Positions 51,950-61,089 of a stretch of DNA of 64,000 bases are shown piece by piece. How positions within the stretch are numbered: position 1 is the stretch's first letter; every line of letters starts with the position of its first letter. The notes under the pieces are model-generated. The model made no database searches. It was given only the letters and a program-made list of their open reading frames with translations, and was not told the DNA's origin. The stretch spans positions 1 through 64,000 of the forward strand of contig NZ_JACHKT010000001.1 of assembly GCF_014204325.1 (NCBI RefSeq). Reading direction: 5' to 3'. The DNA is from Arcicella rosea. Lineage in GTDB: Bacteria; Bacteroidota; Bacteroidia; Cytophagales; Spirosomataceae. A program made the position numbers and the translations under genes.

Positions 51950-53869
51950 TCAAGATGAAAAAACGATAAAAATTACCAATGCAATCAAGCCTAAAAACGA
52001 CATGGCTACATAAAGTTGTACTTTACCCGCTTGCACTGAGCGAGTAATTTTTCCGATGAGTCCAGCAAAAAATGCCATTGTATTCGGAATGCCATCAATA
52101 AATTTGGCATCAAACCAAGCAATCATATTAGCAATCAATACTTGTAATTTTGCAAATATATTCACGAATCTATCAAGAAAATCTTTGTCAAATATTTGTA
52201 ACCATGCTGATAATTTCAACACAGGATTAACAAATACTTTTTGATAGAGAACATCCAACGTTGGTACAGTAAATTCAAATACTTTATTTCTTGATACATA
52301 TCCTAAAGCGATTCCTGCAAAAGCCAAAGCTGTAGAGAGGTAAGCAACCCAGTGGTTTTCGCTTGATTTTTCTATCATTTCAGGTTTCATAAATTCCCAA
52401 AACCAAGCACTTTCTGCATTGAGTGGGTTGAAAGTGAATACAAAACCAAGCGATAAAATGGCTAATAAACCGATAGGAAAAGTGATTTTCCAAGAACCTT
52501 CATGAATGGCAAATTCATCTGCTTTCTCGTTTCTGAATTCACCAAAGAAAATCATCCAAACCTGACGAGTCATGTAAAATGCAGATAACAAAATACCGAT
52601 AAAAAATACCACAGAAATTACTTGTAGTGCTAAACTCTGATGTTGTTCCGCCTGTGCGATTACTTGTGCAAGAATAGAATCTTTCGATAAAAATCCAGAA
52701 AAGAATGGAATCCCTGCCAAAGCCAAGGAACAGACGATGTAACAAACAAAAGTAAAAGGCAATCTTTTTCGTAAACCTCCCATCAGACGCATATCTTGGG
52801 CATCAAAGTCATGTCCGACATGATGGAGTGCATGGATAATTGAACCAGCACTCAAAAATAATCCAGCTTTAAAGAAAGCATGGGTTAATAAATGGAAAAT
52901 AGACGCATCAGAACCCAAGCCAACCACCATCAAACCTACTTGCGAAATGGTAGAATAAGCTAAAGTCTTTTTAATATCTGTTTGAAAAATGGCATAAACC
53001 GAACCCATCAACATCGTTATACAGCCCACAGAAGCTACCATCACAGATTCATCAAAACCCAATAATGGATGAATGCGAGCCAATAAATAAACTCCAGCGA
53101 CAACCATCGTGGCGGCATGAATCAATGCCGAAACGGGCGTTGGACCTTCCATGGCATCTGGCAACCAAGTATGTAATGGAAATTGTGCAGATTTACCGAT
53201 ACATCCACAGAAAAGCAATAAGCCTGCTACTGGTACTAGCGAAGTATCTGAAACATTCGCCATTTCGGTACTAAATGACAGAAAATTGCTAAGACCAAAC
53301 AAGTAATAGGCAAGAAAAATCCCTAGTAAAAAACCAACATCACCTACACGATTCACCAAAAAAGCCTTTTTGGAAGCATTCACGGCTTCTGGTTTTTGAT
53401 ACCAGAAACCAATCAATAAGTATGAACTCAAACCTACCAATTCCCAAAAAGCATACATTACCAATAAATTATCGGTCAAAACGATACCCAACATCGAGAA
53501 TACGAAAAGACTTAAAAATCCGACGTAACGATATTGGTCAGGTTCTTTTTCCATATACTCTAACGAGAAAATCTGTACCAGTAAAGCAATAAAGTTTACC
53601 AATATCAGCATCATTAAAGTCAGCGAATCTGTTAAGAAACCAAAAGAGTAAGATTCTTTGCCGAGTATAAACCAATTGAAAACTAAATGAGGATTGGCAA
53701 TGTGCAGATTTTGACGAAGCAGTAAGATTGAAAAAATAAGGTTGAGCCCTGTTAAAGCGATGCTCAGCCAAGCAGCTGTAGCATTATATTTTTTACCCAA
53801 CAGAATTGGCACAATAAACCCTGCGAGTGGGGTTAATAAAATGAGCCAAATCAAAGTGGAAGGATTCAT
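51950..53869 (-). CDS. nuoL: NADH-quinone oxidoreductase subunit L
   Basis: The 639-residue subunit is the distal proton pump of complex I, with 16 or so membrane helices and a long amphipathic helix at the C terminus. Key segments are YAFWELVGLSSYLLIGFWYQKP, KSAQFPLHTWLPDAMEGPTPVSA, TDIKKTLAYSTISQVGLMVVG and FSGFLSKDSILAQ. It is the first gene of the local nuoLM(N) group; nuoA-K are not in the window. A promoter-like TATATTTG lies 67 bases upstream. Confidence 0.96.
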   Translation of the reverse strand: MNPSTLIWLILLTPLAGFIVPILLGKKYNATAAWLSIALTGLNLIFSILLLRQNLHIANPHLVFNWFILGKESYSFGFLTDSLTLMMLILVNFIALLVQIFSLEYMEKEPDQYRYVGFLSLFVFSMLGIVLTDNLLVMYAFWELVGLSSYLLIGFWYQKPEAVNASKKAFLVNRVGDVGFLLGIFLAYYLFGLSNFLSFSTEMANVSDTSLVPVAGLLLFCGCIGKSAQFPLHTWLPDAMEGPTPVSALIHAATMVVAGVYLLARIHPLLGFDESVMVASVGCITMLMGSVYAIFQTDIKKTLAYSTISQVGLMVVGLGSDASIFHLLTHAFFKAGLFLSAGSIIHALHHVGHDFDAQDMRLMGGLRKRLPFTFVCYIVCSLALAGIPFFSGFLSKDSILAQVIAQAEQHQSLALQVISVVFFIGILLSAFYMTRQVWMIFFGEFRNEKADEFAIHEGSWKITFPIGLLAILSLGFVFTFNPLNAESAWFWEFMKPEMIEKSSENHWVAYLSTALAFAGIALGYVSRNKVFEFTVPTLDVLYQKVFVNPVLKLSAWLQIFDKDFLDRFVNIFAKLQVLIANMIAWFDAKFIDGIPNTMAFFAGLIGKITRSVQAGKVQLYVAMSFLGLIALVIFIVFSS

Positions 53870-53935
53870 ATAGCTTAATTACGAAGGATTTGTACTTCTT
53901 CGTAGAGATTTTCTTGGAAAATTTCAATTTTTGTG

Positions 53936-53943
53936 CAAATATA
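53936..53943 (-). promoter_or_regulatory. Candidate -7 promoter element of nuoL
   Basis: On the minus strand TATATTTG matches the Bacteroidota -7 consensus TAnnTTTG. It would start a transcript with a leader of about 60 bases. The usual -33 TTG is not clear. Confidence 0.4.
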
Positions 53944-54093
53944 CGGGTCAAAATGTATTTACTCCTAATTGAATTTAGATAAAACCCACTAAGTTTGTGG
54001 AGTAATGTCAGAATATTTGATATTTATGAGTCATTAATCGTATCTCCTTACTTTGTTTTTAACAGTCTTTACTAACCAAATACCTTTAATACA

Positions 54094-54669
54094 ATGGATA
54101 ACGCAAAAACAGTAAACTACTCAAGAACGACCATTACAGAGTTAATGATTCCTTCTTATGCTAATTTTGGAGGGAAAATTCACGGAGGAATTTTATTATC
54201 ATTGATGGATAAGGTGGCTTATGTATGTGCAGCCAAGCATTCGGGAACTTATGTGGTTACGGTATCGGTAGATAATGTTGAATTTAAACAACCCGTAGAA
54301 GTAGGAGAGCTTGTTTCATTGCACGCTTCTGTGAATTATGTGGGTAATAGTTCTTTGATTGTTGGTATAAAAGTAGTGGCCGAAAACATCAAAACGGCAA
54401 GTGTAAAACATACGAATACTTCTTATTTTACGATGGTTGCCAAAGATGACCACGGAAAATTGACGGCTGTTCCACCATTGATTTTAGAAAGTGATGAAGA
54501 TATTCGTAGATTTTTGGAGGCACTGAAACGTAAAGAAATCAAGAGTTCGTACAAAGAGTTGTTACACGATGCCAAAACTTGTATGGAAATTGACGAAAAC
54601 TTACATTTATTAGATGCCGAACGTTGTATTGTAAAACGTGAAAAAGATATGCAGAGCGAGTGGATATAA
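54094..54669 (+). CDS. Acyl-CoA thioesterase (hotdog fold)
   Basis: The 191-residue protein is a hotdog thioesterase of the YciA/BFIT type. It has NFGGKIHGGILLSLMDKVAYVCAAKHSGTYVVTVS-like sequence with the catalytic region around residues 26-45, VEFKQPVEVGELVSLHASV and TSYFTMVAKDD. Such enzymes hydrolyse acyl-CoA in the cytoplasm. A C-terminal helical extension (about 135-191) with IRRFLEALKRKEIKSSYKEL goes beyond the single domain. The gene is divergent from nuoL. Confidence 0.9.
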   Translation: MDNAKTVNYSRTTITELMIPSYANFGGKIHGGILLSLMDKVAYVCAAKHSGTYVVTVSVDNVEFKQPVEVGELVSLHASVNYVGNSSLIVGIKVVAENIKTASVKHTNTSYFTMVAKDDHGKLTAVPPLILESDEDIRRFLEALKRKEIKSSYKELLHDAKTCMEIDENLHLLDAERCIVKREKDMQSEWI

Positions 54670-54786
54670 ATTAATTATTAGGTGTTTGGAATCATTTTGA
54701 AGCCAAGATAAAATGGCGTATTTTTACAAAATTGATTCCAAATTTATCACAACCTACTGTTTCCAAATCTCTCTAATTGAGAATTC

Positions 54787-55326
54787 ATGATGAAAATATT
54801 AAGAGTTATCCTGATTATCCTAGCAATTTTAGCTTCTGTAGCAGTTTTATTTAGATTTTACTATACCAAATCATTTAGTCCATCTTCAACGGCATCATAC
54901 GAAAAAAATGGTTTAAGTATTACCGTAGATTATTGTCAGCCTTCCAAAAAAGGCAGATTGATTTTCGGAACAGATTCAGAAAAAGCCCTCGTACCTTATG
55001 GAAAGTGGTGGAGAACTGGAGCGAACGAAGCAACAGTCATTAAGTTTTCAAAAGATGTAACAATTTCAGGAAAATTACTCAAAGCAGGTACATATACGCT
55101 CTTTACCATTCCAGAAAAAGGAGATTGGACAATCATTTTCAATGCTGAAGTTGGGCAATGGGGTTTATCTTATGATGAAAATAAAGACGTTTTGAGAGTA
55201 CCAGCTCCATCTACACAAACAACAGATAACGCAGAAAAATTTACGATTGATTTCAATGAAAAAGAAGTAGGCGTTGATATGATTTTACATTGGGATACTA
55301 CAATTGTAAGCGTTCCGATTCAGTAG
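54787..55326 (+). CDS. DUF2911 family membrane-anchored protein
   Basis: The 179-residue protein has an N-terminal membrane anchor or uncleaved signal (about 3-27) and a DUF2911 domain: YEKNGLSITVDYCQPSKKGR, VPYGKWWRTGANEATVIKFS, LKAGTYTLFTIPEKGDWTII and VGVDMILHWDTTIVSVPI. The family is common in Bacteroidota and of unknown function, with an all-beta domain outside the cytoplasmic membrane. Two ATG codons are adjacent at the start. A structured tandem array follows the gene. Confidence 0.88.
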   Translation: MMKILRVILIILAILASVAVLFRFYYTKSFSPSSTASYEKNGLSITVDYCQPSKKGRLIFGTDSEKALVPYGKWWRTGANEATVIKFSKDVTISGKLLKAGTYTLFTIPEKGDWTIIFNAEVGQWGLSYDENKDVLRVPAPSTQTTDNAEKFTIDFNEKEVGVDMILHWDTTIVSVPIQ

Positions 55327-55383
55327 TTTCATTTTGCATCGAAATCAAAAAATAAACATTTTGCGGTTTTCTTCGGTTTTGAC

Positions 55384-55572
55384 ATACTTGAAGTATCTCG
55401 TGATATACTTTGAGTATGTCGATAGATACTAAATACCGCAAAATACCGCAAAAAAGTATCTCGTGATATACTTCAAGTATCTCGTGAGATATAAATTACC
55501 GCAAAATACCTCAAAAAGGAGTCTCTCAATATACTTGAAGTATGTCGGGAGACTCTTTTTATATCAATAGCT
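55384..55572. repeat. Three tandem 63-bp units with conserved hairpins
   Basis: Units 55384-55446, 55447-55509 and 55510-55572 align without gaps; the first two share the 20-mer AAGTATCTCGTGATATACTT and end ACCGCAAAATAC. The 13-bp near-palindrome ATACTTnnAGTAT starts at 55384, 55405, 55468 and 55531, all spaced by multiples of 21 bases, with a degenerate copy at 55426. Each unit contains a longer stem: AGTATCT/AGATACT in the first, TATCTC/GAGATA in the second and GAGTCTC/GAGACTC in the third. The sequence of the stem varies while pairing is kept. Confidence 0.75.
55513..55560 (+). terminator. Terminator hairpin formed by the third repeat unit
   Basis: AAAAAGGAGTCTC pairs with GAGACTCTTTTT (one bulged G) and a T-run follows, with the ATACTTGAAGTAT palindrome inside the loop. 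It is likely to end transcription from the DUF2911 gene and would also work in reverse. Confidence 0.65.
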
Positions 55573-55704
55573 ATATTAAAAACACTCCCTCATCAATAGT
55601 AAATGAAATATTTTATCTTTCATCTTAAACACTTCACCCCCAATTTTTTCAGCTTCAACCAATTGCTAAACTTATTCAGTTGATTTTTTTTAGTAATTTA
55701 AAGC

Positions 55705-56727
55705 ATGGATAAAAATGAAAAATGGATATGTTGGTATAGCTCGCTATTGATTGCCTTGCTTGTTAACGCTACTCGTTTGTTGGCTTTGAGGGAGAAAGGT
55801 ATTATTGCTCGCTACTGGCAATTTGATTTTGCCGAATACAGTTTTCAATTGTTGTATAATTTGGCATTTTGTGGATTACTTTTTTACCTTAATCTAAATC
55901 CTTACCGAAGTTTTGCACAAATTCGTGAGCAAAAGAAATATGGTTTGTATTACTTGTTCAATGCTTTTGCGGTGCTTTTGGCTATCATGGTTGGTACATG
56001 GGTGCAGTCGCATTTATTTGCCGAAAATCATCTGAATGGTGTTGTGCGTGCTGGTTATTTAGCTCGTTTTGGATTGAGTACATTACTTGTTGCCATTATT
56101 GTTAAGATAATTTTATTGCTCCGAGAAAGTAAACGCAAAGACAATGAACATGAGCAATTGAAAAGCCTTTACTTGGAAGCTCAGTTGGAGTTATTGAAAG
56201 AACAACTCAATCCACATTTATTATTCAATTCCCTCAGTAGTTTATCAGGCATCGTTAGGGAAAATCCCAAATTGGCACAATTTTATATTGTCCATCTTTC
56301 CAAAGTATTTCGTCATGCCTTGGTGCGTGCTGGAACAAGTTTGGTTACGGTGGAAGAAGAACTTAGTTCGCTCAAATCTTACGAACAACTTATCAAAATG
56401 CGTTTTGAAAATGCCTTTAGTGTGTTGATAGATATAGATGAACCATTTTATTCAGCAATGATTCCCCATTTATCTTTACAGCCTTTATTGGAAAATGCTG
56501 CCAAACATAATATTACCACGCTTGAAAAACCTTTGTCTGTTCGTATTTATACGGAAGGGAAATGGCTAATTGTGAGTAATAATTTGCAAGAAATAACAAC
56601 GCCCGAAGGTAGTACTGGTATAGGTTTGGTTAATCTGAATGAGCGTTTTAGATTACTTTTCAATGCTGACATTGAGATTGAAAAAACAAAAGAATCCTTT
56701 AGCGTTAAATTGCCTATCAAAATATGA
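55705..56727 (+). CDS. LytS-family sensor histidine kinase
   Basis: The 340-residue protein has four membrane helices (about 10-140), a helical linker (LRESKRKDNEHEQLKSLYLE) and a His_kinase domain with KEQLNPHLLFNSLSSLSG, N-box PLLENAAKHNITTLEK and TGIGLVNLNERFRLLF. It overlaps the next gene by 4 bases (ATGA), so kinase and regulator are translationally coupled. It is the third LytS-type kinase in this window. Confidence 0.92.
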   Translation: MDKNEKWICWYSSLLIALLVNATRLLALREKGIIARYWQFDFAEYSFQLLYNLAFCGLLFYLNLNPYRSFAQIREQKKYGLYYLFNAFAVLLAIMVGTWVQSHLFAENHLNGVVRAGYLARFGLSTLLVAIIVKIILLLRESKRKDNEHEQLKSLYLEAQLELLKEQLNPHLLFNSLSSLSGIVRENPKLAQFYIVHLSKVFRHALVRAGTSLVTVEEELSSLKSYEQLIKMRFENAFSVLIDIDEPFYSAMIPHLSLQPLLENAAKHNITTLEKPLSVRIYTEGKWLIVSNNLQEITTPEGSTGIGLVNLNERFRLLFNADIEIEKTKESFSVKLPIKI

Positions 56728-57503
56728 AAGAATTACGCTTAGTATTGGTAGAAGATGAGGTCGTCACTGCCCGAAATTTGGAATATGTATTGAAAAATCT
56801 GAACGAAAAAATCAGCATTTTAGCGATACTCCAAAGTGTAAGCGAAGCGATAAACTGGTTCGAGAACAATCAATCACCATACGATTTAGTTTTTATGGAC
56901 ATCAGATTGGCGGATGGTTTATCGTTCGACATCTTTAAAAAAGTAAACATCAATCGTCCAGTTATTTTTGTGACTGCCTATAATGATTACGCCATTCAAG
57001 CATTTAAAAATAATGGCATTGATTATATCCTGAAACCATTTGACGAACAGGAAATTGAGCAAGCTTTAGCTAAGTTTGAAAACCTAACAAAACCTTCTGA
57101 ACAGGAATTGGACGGGAAAAAGTTAGCCCAATTGTTGGACAATGTAAATGCTGGACTAAAATCCTATAAAAAATCTTTCCTTGTTCATCATCGAGATAAG
57201 TTATTGCCTTTAGAAACAGCTAAAATTGCTTGGTTTTATACCAGCAACGAAATTGTATATGCTCATACTTTAGATGATAAGCAGTACATCATGGAGTTTT
57301 CGATGGAACAATTAGAACAGCAAATCGACCCAGCACTATTTTTCAGGGCGAATCGTCAATTTATTGTCAATCGCAAGGCTATTCTTGAAATTGAATTTTA
57401 CTTCAATGGTCGCCTTTCTGTAAAAGTAAAACCCGAACCTACTGAACACATCTTAATTAGTAAAGTAAGAGTATCAGTTTTTAAAAATTGGATGAATAAT
57501 TAA
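56724..57503 (+). CDS. LytTR-family response regulator
   Basis: The 259-residue protein has a receiver domain with VEDEVVTARNLEY, phospho-acceptor Asp in DLVFMDIRLADGLSF and Lys in DYILKPFDEQEIEQAL, and a LytTR DNA-binding domain from about 155 (KSFLVHHRDKLLPLETAKIA, FFRANRQFIVNRKAI). It partners with the kinase encoded with a 4-base overlap. Target promoters are unknown; the hydroxylase-like gene downstream is a candidate by position. Confidence 0.93.
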   Translation: MKELRLVLVEDEVVTARNLEYVLKNLNEKISILAILQSVSEAINWFENNQSPYDLVFMDIRLADGLSFDIFKKVNINRPVIFVTAYNDYAIQAFKNNGIDYILKPFDEQEIEQALAKFENLTKPSEQELDGKKLAQLLDNVNAGLKSYKKSFLVHHRDKLLPLETAKIAWFYTSNEIVYAHTLDDKQYIMEFSMEQLEQQIDPALFFRANRQFIVNRKAILEIEFYFNGRLSVKVKPEPTEHILISKVRVSVFKNWMNN

Positions 57504-57615
57504 GCTAATTCTGGTATTAAAACACTTCATCCCTCAGTTTGTCAGTTTCACCTGTTTTTCGCTGATATGTATTCTTTTTCTTAGCCAAATTTACATCGTA
57601 TTTAATCCTAAGAAG

Positions 57616-58383
57616 ATGAAACATTCAATAGAACCTTTTCGCATTTACATACTTCTATTTATTTTTCTGCTGATAAGTGCAGAGATTATTTGGAGTTGGA
57701 AAAAACAAAAAGCGGCTTATGAACTAAAGGAAACCCTTGCCAATATGACGATATTCATGGGTTTTCAGTTTTCAAAATACTTGTTTGCGGGTTATCAGCT
57801 AAGTACTTTAGGCTTTTTTGCAAAATATTCTTTTGCGACGTTGCCACACACATTGATTATTTTTCTGCTGACTTTTTTCGTCACAGATTTTATTTATTAC
57901 TGGTTTCATCGGGCATCACATCTTTGGAAACCACTTTGGGCATTTCACCAAGTACATCATTCAGCCATGCGAATGAACCTCACAGCAGCTTATCGGCTGA
58001 ATTGGTTTTCGGCAATTGTTAGTCCACTGTTTTTTGTACCAGCCGTATTATTGGGATTGCCAGCCGACTTTATCGTACTCTCTTATGCCTTAAATCTTGT
58101 GTATCAATTCTTTCTACACACCGAAGTTGTAGGGAAATTGGGACTTGTTGAAAAGGTGTTAGATACGCCTTCTTCCCATCGGGTGCATCACGGCAGTAAC
58201 CCCATGTATATTGATAAAAATTTTGGGGGAGTACTCATTATTTGGGATAGACTTTTTGGTACTTATCAGCCAGAAACAGAAAAAGTACAGTACGGTTTAA
58301 CCACAGGATTTTTAAGTTATAATCCCTTCAAATTAGTATTACAAGGTTTTATAGACTATTTCAAAATGTTAAAATTCAAATAA
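57616..58383 (+). CDS. Sterol desaturase/fatty acid hydroxylase family protein
   Basis: The 255-residue membrane protein has helices at about 7-25, 50-70, 75-95 and 130-160, and the di-iron histidine boxes YYWFHRASH, FHQVHHSAMRMN and SSHRVHHGSNPMY. The family hydroxylates or desaturates lipids; bacterial members often act on fatty acids, carotenoids or sphingolipid-like substrates. Bacteroidota make unusual sphingolipids, but no link is visible here. It follows the LytTR system by 112 bases. Confidence 0.92.
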   Translation: MKHSIEPFRIYILLFIFLLISAEIIWSWKKQKAAYELKETLANMTIFMGFQFSKYLFAGYQLSTLGFFAKYSFATLPHTLIIFLLTFFVTDFIYYWFHRASHLWKPLWAFHQVHHSAMRMNLTAAYRLNWFSAIVSPLFFVPAVLLGLPADFIVLSYALNLVYQFFLHTEVVGKLGLVEKVLDTPSSHRVHHGSNPMYIDKNFGGVLIIWDRLFGTYQPETEKVQYGLTTGFLSYNPFKLVLQGFIDYFKMLKFK

Positions 58384-58433
58384 AGTAAATAATAAATCTA
58401 AATCAAATATTCACAATTCATTCAACTAAAATC

Positions 58434-58832
58434 ATGAAAAATTACCCAAATTTCAAAATCGTATTAACCGTATTTGCTTTGATGTTTTTACTGATTTCTC
58501 AATCATCTTTTGCACAAGGTACTGGAAAACTTAAAGGAAGTTCGGCAGAAGAAAGAGCCAGTTTTCAGACAGAATGGATGAAAGAAAAACTTCATCTTGA
58601 TTCTGTTCAAGTACAAAAAGTAAAGGATATTAACCTCAAATATGCCTTGAAAAACGAACCAATTATGAAAAGTAGCGATGGTAAATTGGCTAAGTTTCGA
58701 CAGTTAAAATCGAATCAAAATGAAAAAGAAGCTGAACTCAAAAAAGTATTTAGTAAAGAACAGTTCAAGCAATACGAAGTAATTAAAGACGAATTGCAAG
58801 ATAAAATGAAGGAAAAAATGCGTAATCAATAA
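58434..58832 (+). CDS. Small secreted helical protein (Spy/LTXXQ-like)
   Basis: The 132-residue protein has a signal peptide (about 1-28, ending SQSSFAQ) and a mature part that is almost all charged helix, with EWMKEKLHLDSVQVQKVKDI, KLAKFRQLKSNQNEKEAELK and KVFSKEQFKQYEVIKDEL. The pattern of spaced helices and FSKEQFKQY resembles Spy/CpxP periplasmic chaperones. A role in envelope stress is only an inference. It lies between an iron-dependent hydroxylase-like gene and a lipoprotein hydrolase gene, all read the same way. Confidence 0.75.
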   Translation: MKNYPNFKIVLTVFALMFLLISQSSFAQGTGKLKGSSAEERASFQTEWMKEKLHLDSVQVQKVKDINLKYALKNEPIMKSSDGKLAKFRQLKSNQNEKEAELKKVFSKEQFKQYEVIKDELQDKMKEKMRNQ

Positions 58833-58883
58833 GCTTACAGCAATTAAATTATTCCATAAAACCTCTTCTATTAATCCAAAAAA

Positions 58884-59924
58884 ATGAAAGCAATCCTATT
58901 TTTAATCAACCTGATGATAATATTATCTTGTTCAAAAGTTGAAGAAACCGACGTTACTGAGCCAATTGATGATGATTTGCAAGGGCCAATTTCACGCCCA
59001 ACATCAGGTTATGGTGCTGATGGAACTTACAAAGTAGCAGAAATTAGTTTTCCTAATCCCTTGTATGCTGGTACTTCGGTTAGCATTTTTTATCCAGATG
59101 GAGTAAATTCTGCCAGACCAACCATTTTTTATTCACATCCTTATGGTGGAGAAGTGAAAGAATATAACAGAGGACTTTTTGAATTTATAGCCAAGAAAGG
59201 ATACGTTGTAGTATTTGTTCCTTACCCAACCATAGGTGTAAGTATTGATGCTCGTTATAATACATTATGGGAAGGATTTTCAAAGGCAGTTGCAGATTAT
59301 CCACAAATTATTGATACCAAGAAAGTAGGTTTTATGGGACATTCTTTTGGCGGAGGGGCTTCAATTGGTTTAAGTTATAAAGCTTTTACCGAAAATGGTT
59401 GGGGACAAGATGGTCGTTTCCTATTCACAATGGCACCTTGGTATAATTTTCAGATTACGCCACAACAATTACAAAGTTTTCCAGCCAATACCAAAATGAT
59501 TACGCAAGTGTATGATGAAGATATTTTTAATGACCATCGTATGGCGATTGATATTTTCAAACATATTAATATTGCAGATACAGAAAAGGATTTTATCTAT
59601 ATAAAACCCTCAATAATTGCTGGTTATACCTATCATACTTATCATAATTTGCCAAACACCAGAAGTGCTTACGATGCACTTGATTACTATGGCGTTTATC
59701 GTTTGTTGGATGCCTTGATAGACTATAGTTTTAATAATAACCAAGCGGCTAAAAAAACAGCTTTGGGAAATGGAGCATCAGAACAAATAACAATGCCCAG
59801 TTATAAAGGAGAAATAATGACAGCTTTAGAAGTAACTGATAATCCCAGTCCGAAATACAACCAAAGTAAATACGAGTTTCGTTGTGGAAGTGTTGAAAAC
59901 CCAAGAATATTAAATTGTAATTGA
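58884..59924 (+). CDS. Alpha/beta hydrolase lipoprotein
   Basis: The 346-residue protein has a lipobox ILSC (Cys16) and an alpha/beta hydrolase core. The nucleophile Ser lies in GFMGHSFGGGASIGLSY and the oxyanion region is in TIFYSHPYGGEVKEY. Candidate acid and His residues lie around VYDEDIFNDHR and YTYHTYHNLPN. It resembles chlorophyllase/PAF-acetylhydrolase-like esterases but the substrate is unclear. The C-terminal region is variable. It lies 15 bases before a beta-lactamase-like hydrolase gene and is probably co-transcribed with it. Confidence 0.82.
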   Translation: MKAILFLINLMIILSCSKVEETDVTEPIDDDLQGPISRPTSGYGADGTYKVAEISFPNPLYAGTSVSIFYPDGVNSARPTIFYSHPYGGEVKEYNRGLFEFIAKKGYVVVFVPYPTIGVSIDARYNTLWEGFSKAVADYPQIIDTKKVGFMGHSFGGGASIGLSYKAFTENGWGQDGRFLFTMAPWYNFQITPQQLQSFPANTKMITQVYDEDIFNDHRMAIDIFKHINIADTEKDFIYIKPSIIAGYTYHTYHNLPNTRSAYDALDYYGVYRLLDALIDYSFNNNQAAKKTALGNGASEQITMPSYKGEIMTALEVTDNPSPKYNQSKYEFRCGSVENPRILNCN

Positions 59925-59939
59925 TTGACTCCCAAAATC

Positions 59940-61007
59940 ATGAAAAAGAATATTTTATTGCTGTGGTTGTTCTTTGGTTTAGCAGGAAATGCTTTTGCAC
60001 AAGAACAATACGCTAAACTCAATCAATGGCTTGAAAACAATGTTGATGACATGGGCGGACGAGCTATTTTAATGGTTTATCAAGATGGCAAAATAGTATA
60101 TAGTCATGCTGTGAATCAGATGAATAATAGGCAGAAAATACTTGGCAAATTGATTGCTTCCCGTCAGGGTAAAACAGCAGATTTTAGTGATTATACTGCT
60201 AATTCAAAACAACCCATTGCTAGTTGTAGCAAATGGCTGAGTGCAGCATTAGTGATGACTTTTGTGGATGAAGGCAAACTAAAACTTACGGATACTGTCG
60301 GGAAATTTTTGCCTGTACTTTCTAAAAATGGCAAAGGTGCAATTACGATAAAACAATGTTTATCGCATACAACGGGAATTTTATCGCCAGATTTAAGAGA
60401 AAACTTGAAAGAAATCAGAGCCATCGGTAGTATGGATGAAGCCATCGAACAGATTGCTCAATATCCAATCGAAGGACAAGCAGGGAAAGTATTTCGTTAC
60501 AGTAATACAGGTTTGCAGATAGCTGGTGCCGTAATTGAAAAGATAAGTGGAAAATCTTTTGAAACATTATTTGCCGAACGTATTGCATCACCACTTGAGA
60601 TGAAAAATACCGATTTTGGTAAGGCAAAAGTAGCTTTACCCGCAGGTGGTGCAAGCAGTACGCCCAATGATTATATGAATTTCTTGAAGATGATTCTGAA
60701 CAAAGGGAATTTTCAGGGGAAACAAATTCTTTCAGAAAAAAGTATTGCTGAAATGCAAGTTAATAGAATCACTGCCGAAGTAAAAGTGGCACATTCACCT
60801 ACGGAGGCTGGTGGCTTGGGATACGGCTTTGGCGAATGGATGATGGCAAATGGTGCAATTAGTAGTCCGGGACTCTTTGGTAGTTTTCCTTGGATTAATA
60901 ATGACAAAAAGTACTGTGCATTTTTAATGACCTTTTACCTAAAATCTGATGGCCGACAAGAGAAATACGTTGAACTTAGAAAGTTGGTTGAAGCTTCGTT
61001 ATTATAA
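59940..61007 (+). CDS. Secreted serine hydrolase of the beta-lactamase/penicillin-binding protein class C type
   Basis: The ATG at 59940 gives a clean signal peptide (MKKNILLLWLFFGLAGNAFAQ); a TTG five codons upstream is less likely. The 355-residue protein has the SxxK nucleophile motif in ASCSKWLSAALVM, YSN in FRYSNTGLQIAG and LSHTTGILSPD, as in esterases and DD-peptidases of the class C fold. The KTG-like motif near the C terminus is not clear, so a carboxylesterase or D-aminopeptidase-type activity is as likely as beta-lactam hydrolysis. It follows an alpha/beta hydrolase gene. Confidence 0.88.
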   Translation: MKKNILLLWLFFGLAGNAFAQEQYAKLNQWLENNVDDMGGRAILMVYQDGKIVYSHAVNQMNNRQKILGKLIASRQGKTADFSDYTANSKQPIASCSKWLSAALVMTFVDEGKLKLTDTVGKFLPVLSKNGKGAITIKQCLSHTTGILSPDLRENLKEIRAIGSMDEAIEQIAQYPIEGQAGKVFRYSNTGLQIAGAVIEKISGKSFETLFAERIASPLEMKNTDFGKAKVALPAGGASSTPNDYMNFLKMILNKGNFQGKQILSEKSIAEMQVNRITAEVKVAHSPTEAGGLGYGFGEWMMANGAISSPGLFGSFPWINNDKKYCAFLMTFYLKSDGRQEKYVELRKLVEASLL

Positions 61008-61011
61008 AAAT

Positions 61012-61055
61012 ATAAAAACCCCTTTCATGCTGGCGGTGCAATCAGAGGTTTTTAT
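61012..61055 (+). terminator. Terminator after the serine hydrolase gene
   Basis: ATAAAAACC (61012-61020) is inverse to GGTTTTTAT (61047-61055), with CCT/AGA partly extending the stem and a 20-plus-base loop. It begins 5 bases after the stop codon. Confidence 0.55.
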
Positions 61056-61089
61056 GTGGTGCAATTTCTTGCACTTGATAAGCATCATA

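Larger units (their letters stand above)
55327..55704. other. Intergenic region with structured tandem array
   Basis: The 378 bases contain a GCGGTTTT-rich left flank (55359-55380), the tandem array at 55384-55572 with the terminator hairpin at 55513-55560, and an AT-rich promoter side for the next kinase gene. No coding frame is supported. Confidence 0.7.

Noticed and set aside
55384-55572. CRISPR array
   Set aside because: Units are adjacent 63-bp tandem repeats, not short direct repeats with unique spacers, and no cas gene is nearby.
59940-61007. True beta-lactamase resistance gene
   Set aside because: SxxK and YSN are present but the KTG motif is not clear, and this fold is shared by many esterases and peptidases.
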